Shown here: piece by piece, positions 55,502 through 64,000 of the stretch
How the letters are laid out: the number at the start of each line of letters is the position of its first letter
Numbering within the stretch: the stretch's first letter is position 1
NCBI RefSeq assembly: GCF_011752995.1
Contig: NZ_VWWL01000001.1
Coordinates: 310,001-374,000 of the forward strand
DNA length: 64,000 bases
Origin: Burkholderia sp. Ax-1724
GTDB lineage: Bacteria > Pseudomonadota > Gammaproteobacteria > Burkholderiales > Burkholderiaceae
Direction of reading: 5' to 3'
Made by a program: the position numbers and the translations under genes
Notes under the pieces: model-generated
Told to the model about the DNA's origin: nothing
What the model saw: only the letters and a program-made list of their open reading frames with translations
Databases searched by the model: none

Positions 55502-56429
55502 GAAACGGCACGCTCAGCAAAGCCAGCACGATCAGCACGGCCAGCCACAGAATGATCGTGCGCTCGACCAGCATCAGCGCGGCGCTCACATGGCGCGCTT
55601 CGGCGGGATGCCCGAAGCCGAGCGTCGGGCGCTGTTCGAGCGCACCGTGATACACCGCCGCTCCGCCGATCAGCACGTTCAGGCTGCCCGCGCCGGACGC
55701 CATCACCGGGCCCGCGTTCGGGCTATCCCAGCGCGGCGCCTGCTCGCGCCAGCAGCGCCATGCGCTCAGCGTGTCGCCGAGCAGCGCGTAGCTCGTGGCC
55801 GTCAGGCGCGCGGGAATCCAGTTCAGCACGTCGTCGATGCGCGCCGCGGCCCAGCCGAAGCGCAGATAGCGCGGCGTGCGATAGCCCCACATCGCGTCGA
55901 GCGTATTGGCAAGGCGAAAGCCGAGCGCGCCCGGCCCGCCCGCGATCGCGAACCAGAACAGCGCGCCGAAGATCGCGTCGTTGCCGTTTTCGAGCGCCGA
56001 CTCGACGGCGGCGCGCGCGAGCGCGGCTTCGTCGGATTGCGTGGTGTCGCGCGACACGATGCGCGCGGTCAGAAGGCGCGCGCTGGCGAGATCGCGGGCA
56101 CCGAGCGCCCGCGCGATCGGCGCGATGTGGTCGCGCAGGCTGCGCGCGCCGAGTGCGAACCACAGCAGCGCGACGTGCAGCGCGCAGGCCGCGAAAAACG
56201 GCAGCACGGCGACGAGCCACCACGCGACCAGCACTGGCGGCAGCACCGCGAGCGCCCATGCGAGCAGCCCCTTCAGACGCAGACGCCGCCCGCGGTTGCA
56301 ACGCGCTTCGAGGCGCGCGGCCCAGTGGCCGAAGCCGACCAGCGGATGCGCGCGGCGCGGCTCGCCGAACCAGCGGTCGACGGCCACGCCGGCGGTGGCG
56401 AGCGTCGCGATCAGCGGCAGAGTCAGCAT
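55494..56429 (-). CDS. cbiB: Adenosylcobinamide-phosphate synthase CbiB
   Basis: 311 residues, four to five membrane segments. It begins MLTLPLIATLATAGVAVDRWFGEPRRAHPLVGFGH and carries RIVSRDTTQSDEAALARAAVESALENGNDAIFGALFW with FRLANTLDAMWGYR. It attaches aminopropanol (phosphate) to adenosylcobyric acid. It overlaps the cobU stop by one base (TGATG) and cobD by 8 nt, so the three form a tightly coupled unit. The symbol cobD is also used for this protein in some organisms. Confidence 0.94.
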   Translation of the reverse strand: MLTLPLIATLATAGVAVDRWFGEPRRAHPLVGFGHWAARLEARCNRGRRLRLKGLLAWALAVLPPVLVAWWLVAVLPFFAACALHVALLWFALGARSLRDHIAPIARALGARDLASARLLTARIVSRDTTQSDEAALARAAVESALENGNDAIFGALFWFAIAGGPGALGFRLANTLDAMWGYRTPRYLRFGWAAARIDDVLNWIPARLTATSYALLGDTLSAWRCWREQAPRWDSPNAGPVMASGAGSLNVLIGGAAVYHGALEQRPTLGFGHPAEARHVSAALMLVERTIILWLAVLIVLALLSVPFHG

Positions 56430-57010
56430 CACGCGGGGCTCGCGGTTTTCAGGGCGAGCGGCAGGCCCGCGACCATCAGCGTGGCGGTGCGGCTTAGTGC
56501 CGCGATGCGTTGATTGAGCCGTCCGAGTTCGTCGACGTAAAGACGCGTGGCCGCGCCGAGCGGCACGACGCCGAGGCCGATTTCGTTGCTGACCACGATG
56601 ATCTTGCCGCGCGCCGCGGCGAGCGCCGCTTCGAGCGCGGCGGCGCGCGCGTGGTAGGGCTCGATGGGCGGGGCGTTTTCGCGGGTATTGTCGGTGGCGT
56701 CGGCGGTGTCGGCAGGACAGAGCAGGTTCGCGAGCCACAGCGTCAGGCAGTCGATCAGCAGGCACTGACCCGGCGCGTCGTGTTGCGAGACGACGCCGGC
56801 GAGGTCCTGGTCCGCCTCGACGAGACCCCAGTGCGCGGGCCGCCGCGCGCGATGATGCGCGATGCGCGCGCCGAATTCGGCGTCGCCGCTGACGCGGGCG
56901 GTGGCGATGTAGGTGACGGGCAGGGCGCTGTCGCTCGCGAGCCGCTCGGCGTGCGCGCTTTTGCCCGAGCGGGCGCCGCCGAGGACGAAGGTGAGGTCGG
57001 GGGAAATCAT
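56429..57010 (-). CDS. cobU: Adenosylcobinamide kinase / guanylyltransferase
   Basis: 193 residues from MISPDLTFVLGGARSGKSAH. P-loop GGARSGKS at residues 11-18, the guanylylation histidine region in ARIAHHRARRPAHWGLVE, and LLIDCLTLWLANLL with VVSNEIGLGVVPLG are typical CobU/CobP. It phosphorylates cobinamide and transfers GMP to give GDP-cobinamide for CobS. It is divergent from cobQ across a 187-nt spacer. Confidence 0.95.
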   Translation of the reverse strand: MISPDLTFVLGGARSGKSAHAERLASDSALPVTYIATARVSGDAEFGARIAHHRARRPAHWGLVEADQDLAGVVSQHDAPGQCLLIDCLTLWLANLLCPADTADATDNTRENAPPIEPYHARAAALEAALAAARGKIIVVSNEIGLGVVPLGAATRLYVDELGRLNQRIAALSRTATLMVAGLPLALKTASPA

Positions 57011-57197
57011 CGCGTGATTGTACCGGCGTGCGCCTCTGGCCGGCGCGGTGGGATAATGCTGGTCTTGCCGCCGCGCGCCCTGTGCCGGGCATCGGGCACC
57101 GAGTGCAGCAGGCGCACGATGCGCGCAACGTGTACGACGTGCATGAAGCACGCGCGGCATCGCCCCGACCGCCCATTCCGATCCGACCGCCCTTGCC

Positions 57198-58733
57198 GTG
57201 ACCCGAACCCCGCCGATTTCCACCAACGCCTTGCCCGTGCCGCGCGGCACGCTGATGATCCAGGGCACCACGTCCGATGCGGGCAAGAGCACGCTCGTGG
57301 CCGGCCTGTGCCGTCTCGCGCGCCGCGCGGGCGCGCGGGTCGCGCCGTTCAAGCCGCAGAACATGGCGCTGAACAGCGCGGTGACCGTCGACGGCGGCGA
57401 GATCGGCCGCGCCCAGGCGCTGCAGGCGGTCGCCGCCGGCATCGCCGCGCATACCGATCTGAACCCGGTGCTGCTCAAGCCGACCAGCGATCGCGGCGCG
57501 CAGGTCATCATCCACGGCAAGGCGCGCATGAATCTCGACGCGCGCGCGTATCACGAGTACAAGCCGGTCGCGTTCGAGGCCGTGCTGGCGTCGTATGCGC
57601 GGCTGCGCGCGGCGTACGACACGGTGTTCGTCGAGGGCGCGGGCAGCCCGGCCGAGATCAATCTGCGCGAGCGCGACATCGCCAACATGGGTTTCGCCGA
57701 AGCGGTCGATTGCCCGGTCGTGCTCGTCGCCGACATCGATCGCGGCGGCGTGTTCGCGCATCTGACCGGCACGCTCGCGTGCCTGTCGGCAAGCGAGCAG
57801 GCGCGCGTGCGCGGCTTCATCATCAACCGCTTTCGCGGCGACGTGAGCCTGCTCAAGCCCGGCCTCGACTGGCTCGAAGCGAAGACCGGCAAGCCGGTGC
57901 TCGGCGTCGTGCCGTATCTGCACGGCCTCACGCTCGACGCCGAGGACATGCTGCCGGCCGAGCTGCGCGCGGCCGGCAGCGGCGACGCGGCGCGCCTGCT
58001 GCGCGTGGTCGTGCCGGTGCTGCCGCACATCAGCAATCACACCGATTTCGACGCGCTGCGCGTGCACCGCCAGGTCGATTTCCAGTACGTGCGCGGCGGC
58101 ACGCCGCTGCCGCCCGCCGATCTGATCATTCTGCCGGGCTCGAAGAACGTGCCGGGCGATCTCGCGTTTTTGCGCGCGCAGGGCTGGGACGCGGTGCTCG
58201 CGAAGCATCTGCGCTACGGCGGACGCGTGATCGGCATTTGCGGCGGCATGCAGATGCTCGGGCGCGAGATTGCCGATCCGCATGGCGTGGAGGGCGCGCC
58301 GGGCACGTTCGCAGGGCTCGGCTGGCTCGACTATGCGACGGTGCTCACGCGCGAGAAGACGCTGAAGAACGTGACCGGGCGGCTCGCGCTGCCCGGTGCG
58401 CCCGAGGTGGCGGGTTACGAGATTCATATGGGCGAGACGCGCGGGCCGGCGCTCGACGCGCCGGCGCTGCGGCTCGATGGCGCGCGGGAAAACGCCGGTG
58501 CGCAGGGCACGTGTCCCGACGGCGCGTTGTCCGTCGACGGACAGATTCTCGCGACCTACGTGCATGGCCTGTTCGACACGCCGGCCGCGTGCGCGGCGCT
58601 GCTCGCCTGGGCGGGCCTGAGCGACGCCGAGGAAGTCGATTACGCGGCGCTGCGCGAGGCGTCGCTGGAGCGACTCGCGGATACGCTCGCCACGCACGTC
58701 GATATGCGCAGGCTGTTCGCGGCGGTGGGGTGA
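57198..58733 (+). CDS. cobQ: Cobyric acid synthase CobQ
   Basis: 511 residues from a GTG; a later ATG (57255 region) would cut into [13 protein letters not shown]. The N-terminal dethiobiotin-synthetase-like domain has [17 protein letters not shown] and [12 protein letters not shown]; the C-terminal class I amidotransferase domain has the nucleophile Cys in [12 protein letters not shown] and the histidine in TYVHGLFD. It amidates four carboxylates of adenosylcobyrinic a,c-diamide. It is the only gene in the window for the step before cobinamide. Confidence 0.95.
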   Translation: MTRTPPISTNALPVPRGTLMIQGTTSDAGKSTLVAGLCRLARRAGARVAPFKPQNMALNSAVTVDGGEIGRAQALQAVAAGIAAHTDLNPVLLKPTSDRGAQVIIHGKARMNLDARAYHEYKPVAFEAVLASYARLRAAYDTVFVEGAGSPAEINLRERDIANMGFAEAVDCPVVLVADIDRGGVFAHLTGTLACLSASEQARVRGFIINRFRGDVSLLKPGLDWLEAKTGKPVLGVVPYLHGLTLDAEDMLPAELRAAGSGDAARLLRVVVPVLPHISNHTDFDALRVHRQVDFQYVRGGTPLPPADLIILPGSKNVPGDLAFLRAQGWDAVLAKHLRYGGRVIGICGGMQMLGREIADPHGVEGAPGTFAGLGWLDYATVLTREKTLKNVTGRLALPGAPEVAGYEIHMGETRGPALDAPALRLDGARENAGAQGTCPDGALSVDGQILATYVHGLFDTPAACAALLAWAGLSDAEEVDYAALREASLERLADTLATHVDMRRLFAAVG

Positions 58734-58917
58734 AGGCTGGCACTGGCCCGAGCAGGTCGCAACGTGTGCTGCGATTGCACCGCGCCTACGGCCGGAGCGC
58801 CGAAACACGCCCGCAAGCTGCAAAAAGCGTGCGCCGTCCCGGCCGCGCGCCCGTTGCCTCGACGCGGGGCGAATCGGGCGCGCCCCGCGCCGCTTGCCGT
58901 ATCGCTTACGGCATCGC

Positions 58918-59337
58918 TCAGTACAGCACCATCTGCGTGCAGCGGAACAGCGCGATCGTCTTGCCGTCCGGACCGGTGACGGTCGCGTCCCAGACCTGCG
59001 TGCTGCGCCCGAGGTGCACGCCCTTCGCGACCGCGCGGATCGTGCCCTGCGTCGCCGTGCCGAGGAAATTGCTTTTCAGCTCGATCGTCGTGAAATTGCG
59101 CGCGTTCTCCGGCAGGTGCGCGAGGCACGCGTAGCCGCAGGCGGTGTCGGCGAGGCCGATCACGCTGGCCGCGTGCAGGAAGCCGTTCGGCGCCAGCAGT
59201 TCCTCGCGCACGGTCAGCTCCGCGACCAGCATGCCCTGTTCGACGGACAGCGCGCGCAGGCCGAGCAGGTCCGGCAGCTTGCCTCGCTGGCGCTCGTGCA
59301 GGCGTTCGACGGTATATTCCGGGCGCAGTGTGCTCAT
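58918..59337 (-). CDS. PaaI-family thioesterase (hotdog fold)
   Basis: 139 residues. Hotdog-fold thioesterase with NGFLHAASVIGLADTACGYACLA (HGG-like motif in the variant NGFLHA with a following acidic residue), FTTIELKSNFLGTATQGTI and STQVWDATVTGPDGKTIALFRCTQ. It hydrolyses acyl-CoA thioesters; the substrate is unknown. Convergent with cobQ and divergent from the ParA-like gene. A short hairpin (58895-58913) follows the stop but lacks a T-tract. Confidence 0.88.
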   Translation of the reverse strand: MSTLRPEYTVERLHERQRGKLPDLLGLRALSVEQGMLVAELTVREELLAPNGFLHAASVIGLADTACGYACLAHLPENARNFTTIELKSNFLGTATQGTIRAVAKGVHLGRSTQVWDATVTGPDGKTIALFRCTQMVLY

Positions 59338-59566
59338 GAGATTCGGGTCCTTATCGATAAAACGGCGGGTTCAGGCAGCCGATTCGCCGTTTTGGGGCTT
59401 CGGCCGCGCTGCATTTGTCGATATTATCAACGGCTGACGGGCGGGCGAACCTGAGAAACGACCGATCAGGCACGGATCGGAACCCGCGGGCGCTGGTCTG
59501 AACCGATCAGGCGCAATGGCGCGGCAAACCGGCTGGCGGAGTCCAGCCTTCTTTCCAGGAGAATTC

Positions 59567-60205
59567 ATGTCGGTGATCGTGGTGGCGAATCCGAAGGGCG
59601 GCGTGGGCAAAAGCACGCTATCGACCAATCTGGCCGGCTATTTCGCCGCGCAGGGCGAATGGGTCGCACTGGCCGACCTCGACAAACAGCAGTCCGCGCA
59701 TGCGTGGCTCGCGCTGCGGCCCGAGACGCTGCCGGCCATCGAGACGTGGGAAGTCAACACCGAGACGCCGGCTAGGCCGCCCAAGGGGCTCGATCACGCG
59801 GTCATCGACACGCCGGCCGGCCTGCACGGCAACCGCCTGAACATCGCGCTCGATCTGGCCGACAAGGTGATCGTGCCGCTGCAGCCGTCGATGTTCGACA
59901 TTCTCGCGACCCAGGATTTTCTCGAACGTCTCGCGAAGGAAAAGGCGGTCAGGAAGGGCGCGATCGAGGTCGGCGTGGTCGGCATGCGCGTCGATTCGCG
60001 CACGCGCTCGGCCGAGCAACTGCATCGCTTCGTCGAAGGGCTCAAGCTGCCGGTGCTCGGCTTTCTGCGCGACACGCAGAACTACGTGCAACTCGCGGCA
60101 CACGGCCTGACGCTGTGGGACGTCGCGAAAAGCCGCGTGGAGAAGGATCTGGAGCAGTGGCGGCCGATCGTCGAGTGGACGAACGGCACGGGGAAGAAGG
60201 ACTGA
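59567..60205 (+). CDS. Orphan ParA-like ATPase
   Basis: 212 residues from MSVIVVANPKGGVGKST, with AGGAG upstream. The deviant Walker A has both lysines (KGGVGKS, residues 10-16) and VIDTPAGLHG is the switch region; the body is a minimal ParA/MinD ATPase domain without an N-terminal helix-turn-helix. There is no parB neighbour or parS-like palindrome. Such orphans position other cargoes (chemoreceptors, carboxysomes, cell poles) or act in partition with a distant partner. Confidence 0.85.
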   Translation: MSVIVVANPKGGVGKSTLSTNLAGYFAAQGEWVALADLDKQQSAHAWLALRPETLPAIETWEVNTETPARPPKGLDHAVIDTPAGLHGNRLNIALDLADKVIVPLQPSMFDILATQDFLERLAKEKAVRKGAIEVGVVGMRVDSRTRSAEQLHRFVEGLKLPVLGFLRDTQNYVQLAAHGLTLWDVAKSRVEKDLEQWRPIVEWTNGTGKKD

Positions 60206-60288
60206 AGCGAAGGACTGAAGCAGAGGACTGAAGCGAAGCACCGCGGCGGGGCGGCCCGCCGTCGGTCAGGCGGCAGGCCGGGCCGCGC

Positions 60289-60675
60289 TCAGGTCCAGTT
60301 CTGCGTCGGCACGTGATCGCGGCTGCCCTTGATCCGGTTGTTTTCGTCGACGAACACGAGGTCCGGCTTCCAGCCCGCTTTCAGCTCGGCTTCGTCGACC
60401 ACCGCGAACGCCGCGATGATGACCAGATCGCCGAGCTGCGCGCGACGCGCGGCCGAACCGTTCAGCGAAATCATGCCGCTGCCGCGCTCGCCCTTGATCG
60501 CGTAGGTCGAGAAACGCTCGCCATTGTTGATGTTCCAGATGTCGATGCGCTCGTTTTCGACGATGTTCGCCGCTTCGAGCAGGTCTTCGTCGATCGCGCA
60601 CGAGCCTTCGTAGTGCAACTCGCAGTGCGTGACCACGGCGCGGTGGATTTTCGACTTCAGCATGTTGCGTTGCAT
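60289..60675 (-). CDS. panD: Aspartate 1-decarboxylase PanD
   Basis: 128 residues from [20 protein letters not shown]. The self-cleavage site Gly24-Ser25 (HYEGS/C-type context) that yields the pyruvoyl group is intact, and [11 protein letters not shown] follows. It makes beta-alanine for pantothenate. It lies downstream of panC on the same strand with an 89-nt gap, so the two pantothenate steps are together. Confidence 0.95.
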   Translation of the reverse strand: MQRNMLKSKIHRAVVTHCELHYEGSCAIDEDLLEAANIVENERIDIWNINNGERFSTYAIKGERGSGMISLNGSAARRAQLGDLVIIAAFAVVDEAELKAGWKPDLVFVDENNRIKGSRDHVPTQNWT

Positions 60676-60764
60676 GACCAATCCTGTGTGACTGTGCTGG
60701 GTAGTTTCGATGAAACCCGGTGCCGTCGCGACCGGTTCGATCGTAGCGCCGGCGGCTGGCGGCG

Positions 60765-61976
<1,212 letters not shown>

Positions 61977-62879
61977 TCAGGCCGGCAGATAAGCGAGCCG
62001 CACGTAAATCGGCGCGAACGGCTCCGCCTGCGTAATCTCGACGAGCGATTCGCGGCACAGTTCGAGCACGGCGATGAAGTTCACCACCACGACCGGCACA
62101 CCCCGGCTCGTATCGAACAGGTCGGAGAACTCGATGAAGCGCGTGTTCTGCAACTGCCGCAGGATCAGGCTCATGTGCTCGCGCACCGACAGCTCTTCGC
62201 GCGAAATCTTGTGATGCTGGACGAGCTTCGCGCGCTTGATGACGTCGGCCCACGCGGCGCGCAGATCGTCGCTGCTCACGTCCGGGAAGCGCGGCGTGAT
62301 GCTCTGCTCGATATAGACCTCGGCGCGCAGGAAGTCGCGCCCGAGCTGCGGCAACTGGTCGATGCGCTGCGCGGCGAGCTTCATCTGCTCGTATTCGAGC
62401 AGGCGGCGCACGAGTTCGGCGCGCGGGTCCTCGGCGTCCTCGCCGGTGTCGGCCTTCTTGACCGGCAGCAGCATGCGCGATTTGATCTCGATCAGCATCG
62501 CGGCCATCAGCAGATACTCGGACGCGAGTTCGAGATTGGTCTTGCGCAACTGCTCGACGTAGCCGAGATATTGCGTGGTGACATCCGCCATCGGGATGTC
62601 GAGCACGTTGAAGTTCTGCTTGCGGATCAGGTACAGCAACAGATCCAGCGGTCCCTCGAAGGTCTCGAGGAACACTTCGAGCGCGTCCGGCGGGATGTAC
62701 AGGTCGTTCGGCAGCTTGAACAGCGGCTCGCCGTACAGGCGCGCGAACGCGACGCCGTCGACCGTGTCGGGTGTCGAGTCGGTGGCGGGAGCGGCGAGCG
62801 CGGCATCGGCCGGCGGACCGTGCAGCGGCCCATGGACCGGCCCATGCAGCGGGCCGTGGGCCTCGTCGGCGTGACTCAT
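61977..62879 (-). CDS. scpA: Segregation and condensation protein ScpA
   Basis: 300 residues from MSHADEAHGPLHGP. An extra leader with three to four HGP(L/V) repeats (about residues 8-21) precedes the kleisin N-terminal domain FEGPLDLLLYLIRKQNFNVLDIPMADVTTQYL. EYLLMAAMLIEIKSRMLLP and the C-terminal winged-helix region follow. ScpA bridges Smc heads with ScpB in the condensin complex. The annotated start avoids a further Arg-rich upstream extension. Confidence 0.92.
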   Translation of the reverse strand: MSHADEAHGPLHGPVHGPLHGPPADAALAAPATDSTPDTVDGVAFARLYGEPLFKLPNDLYIPPDALEVFLETFEGPLDLLLYLIRKQNFNVLDIPMADVTTQYLGYVEQLRKTNLELASEYLLMAAMLIEIKSRMLLPVKKADTGEDAEDPRAELVRRLLEYEQMKLAAQRIDQLPQLGRDFLRAEVYIEQSITPRFPDVSSDDLRAAWADVIKRAKLVQHHKISREELSVREHMSLILRQLQNTRFIEFSDLFDTSRGVPVVVVNFIAVLELCRESLVEITQAEPFAPIYVRLAYLPA

Positions 62880-62899
62880 CGTCGGCGTGACTGGGGCGC

Positions 62900-63085
62900 T
62901 CAGAAGTTCTGGTAGTACTGGTAGGGTGTCTGCGCGACGCGCGAGGCTTGCTGCTCGGCGCGTTCGTCGAGATCGACCGGCTGTTTGTCCCACAGCAGCG
63001 CTCGGCCGCGGCGTTGCTCGGCTTCCAGATTGGGTTTCTGCTGCTTGAGCTGGTTCAGGAACTGGGTGATGTCCGATTGATACAT
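62900..63085 (-). CDS. DUF3460 family small protein
   Basis: 61 residues, MYQSDITQFLNQLKQQKP at the start and TPYQYYQNF at the end, the DUF3460 pattern found upstream of scpA in Burkholderiales. The middle is highly charged (RRGRALLWDKQPVDLDER). The function is unknown. It starts 20 nt before scpA on the same strand and is likely co-transcribed. Confidence 0.9.
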   Translation of the reverse strand: MYQSDITQFLNQLKQQKPNLEAEQRRGRALLWDKQPVDLDERAEQQASRVAQTPYQYYQNF

Positions 63086-63295
63086 GGCTCGACGTCCGTG
63101 ATGGGTGAAAGGGCGCGCGTCTGGCAGTGCCGGCGACGCGGCGCCATCGTGGCGGAATTTTACCGCATGCGCCGCGCGCGGTCGAAAAACGCCGCCCCCT
63201 CTTTTTGGGATCTCGCCCCCCGCGCCGATGTGGTCAAATAGCAGGCCCGGGCGCGCCGGGAGCAAGCACTGATCAATTCTGGCCGGAGGTCCTGT

Positions 63296-64000
63296 TTGGC
63301 GGTAGGTACGATCGACAAGCCGCGTGGGCGGCGCGGGCGAGAACGGCAGCGGCACGCCGCGCGGCACCGTTCGCTGCCCGTGCGGTGCTGGCTGCTCGCG
63401 TGGCTCGCGTTGAGTCTCGTCCTGCTGACGCTCGTGGCCGGCGAGGCCCACGCGGCGCGCGCGAAGCCGAGCTACAAGGTCGACGTCGTCGCCGAGCCGC
63501 GCGCGCTGCGCCGGCTGCTCGAACAGCACCTCGACATCGCCCGTTTCGCGAAGCGGCCCGACATCAGCGAAGACCAGTTCTCGTTTCTGATTACCGCCAC
63601 GCCGCAGCAGGTGCGCGATCTCGCTGCGACCCAGGGCTATTTCTCACCGGTCGTCAGCACCGACGTGCGCACCGTCGACGACGTGCGGCGCGTCACCGTG
63701 CGGGTCGAGGCGGGCCCGCAGACCCTCGTCAGCTCGGTCGACCTGTCGTTTCGCGGCGCGGTCGTGACCGAGGACACGGCGCAGGAAAACGCCACCCGCT
63801 TCGCGTTCTCGCTGCACGAAGGCCAGCCGTTTTCGCAGAGCGACTGGGACGACGCGAAGAACGCCTCGCTGCGCGAGTTGCAATCGCGCCGCTATCTTGC
63901 CGCGAAGATCTACCACTCCGAGGCGCTCGTCGATCCGCGCACGCACACGGCGAAGCTGTCGGTAACTTACGACAGCGGCCCGACCTTCACGATGGGCGCG
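63296..64000 (+). CDS. tamA: TamA-like outer-membrane assembly protein (N-terminal part, cut by window edge)
   Basis: 235 codons visible, open to the right edge. The TTG at 63296 is chosen because GGAGG lies 6 nt upstream and no ATG or GTG is near. An Arg-rich cytoplasmic start is followed by the signal sequence WLLAWLALSLVLLTLVAGEAHA, then POTRA-type domains (RRLLEQHLDIARF, ATQGYFSPVVSTDV, LQSRRYLAAKIYHSEALVD). TamA is a BamA-family barrel that helps insert outer-membrane proteins with TamB. The barrel is outside the window. Confidence 0.85.
   Translation, partial: MAVGTIDKPRGRRGRERQRHAARHRSLPVRCWLLAWLALSLVLLTLVAGEAHAARAKPSYKVDVVAEPRALRRLLEQHLDIARFAKRPDISEDQFSFLITATPQQVRDLAATQGYFSPVVSTDVRTVDDVRRVTVRVEAGPQTLVSSVDLSFRGAVVTEDTAQENATRFAFSLHEGQPFSQSDWDDAKNASLRELQSRRYLAAKIYHSEALVDPRTHTAKLSVTYDSGPTFTMGA

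Noticed and set aside
55494..58823. A minus-strand open frame of over 1,100 codons across cbiB, cobU and cobQ
   Set aside because: Only its 3' end is a real gene (cbiB). The rest is antisense to cobQ or out of frame with cobU, and its Arg/Ala-rich composition is the usual shadow in very G+C-rich DNA.
58895..58913. TGCCGTA / TACGGCA hairpin after the PaaI-type gene as a terminator
   Set aside because: The stem is only 7 bp and no T-tract follows on the minus strand.

Overview
The window looks like a chromosomal segment from a Burkholderiales betaproteobacterium, most probably Paraburkholderia or a close Burkholderia relative. The reasons are the high G+C content, the protein sequences (LptFG next to PepA, HolC and a DUF2486 protein; ZapB-like/ZapA followed by 6S RNA; DUF3460 next to ScpA; CysI-DUF934-CysH-CysD-CysN-SUMT) and the gene orders. 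No rRNA, tRNA, insertion sequence or CRISPR array was seen. Both ends cut genes: ureG on the left and a tamA-like gene on the right.

Nitrogen (1-11.5 kb, all minus strand): an ABC urea importer (urtABCDE) runs directly into a urease operon (ureDABCEFG). A good match to a sigma-54 -24/-12 promoter lies upstream of urtA, so uptake, hydrolysis and nickel insertion are probably one nitrogen-responsive unit. A rhodanese and a Pcm-type methyltransferase follow.

Sugar locus (13.3-20.8 kb, plus strand): a LacI-type regulator, a complete MglA/RbsC-type sugar importer, a sugar isomerase-like TIM-barrel protein and a Gfo/Idh/MocA dehydrogenase. A perfect 36-bp palindrome sits 6 bp before the regulator's probable GTG start and is the likely operator.

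Accessory island (21.3-23.3 kb, minus strand): a decayed array that looks like a polymorphic toxin-immunity locus. One intact toxin-like gene is followed by two paralogous immunity-like genes, two relics of toxin C-termini and a third immunity-like gene broken by an in-frame stop. It is the least typical part of the window and the best candidate for something undescribed.

Sulfur (24.5-33.9 kb): an orphan amino-acid-type binding protein, CysB, and the divergent assimilatory sulfate operon cysI-DUF934-cysH-cysD-cysN-SUMT. The cofactor chelatase gene cbiX lies on the opposite strand.

Housekeeping (33.9-46.2 kb): lptFG, pepA, holC, a cytochrome c, ilvD, a LysR regulator, lgt, a SIMPL-domain protein, an EVE-domain protein, 6S RNA, zapA and a ZapB-like gene.

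Cobalamin (46.4-58.7 kb): a cobalamin riboswitch, then btuB-btuC-btuD-cobT-cobS-cobC on the plus strand. btuF-cobD-cbiB-cobU lie on the minus strand, with cobQ divergent from cobU. The set covers B12/corrinoid uptake and late nucleotide-loop assembly; no corrin-ring genes are in the window.

Right end (58.9-64 kb): a PaaI-type thioesterase, an orphan ParA-like ATPase, panD, panC, scpA, a DUF3460 gene and the start of tamA.
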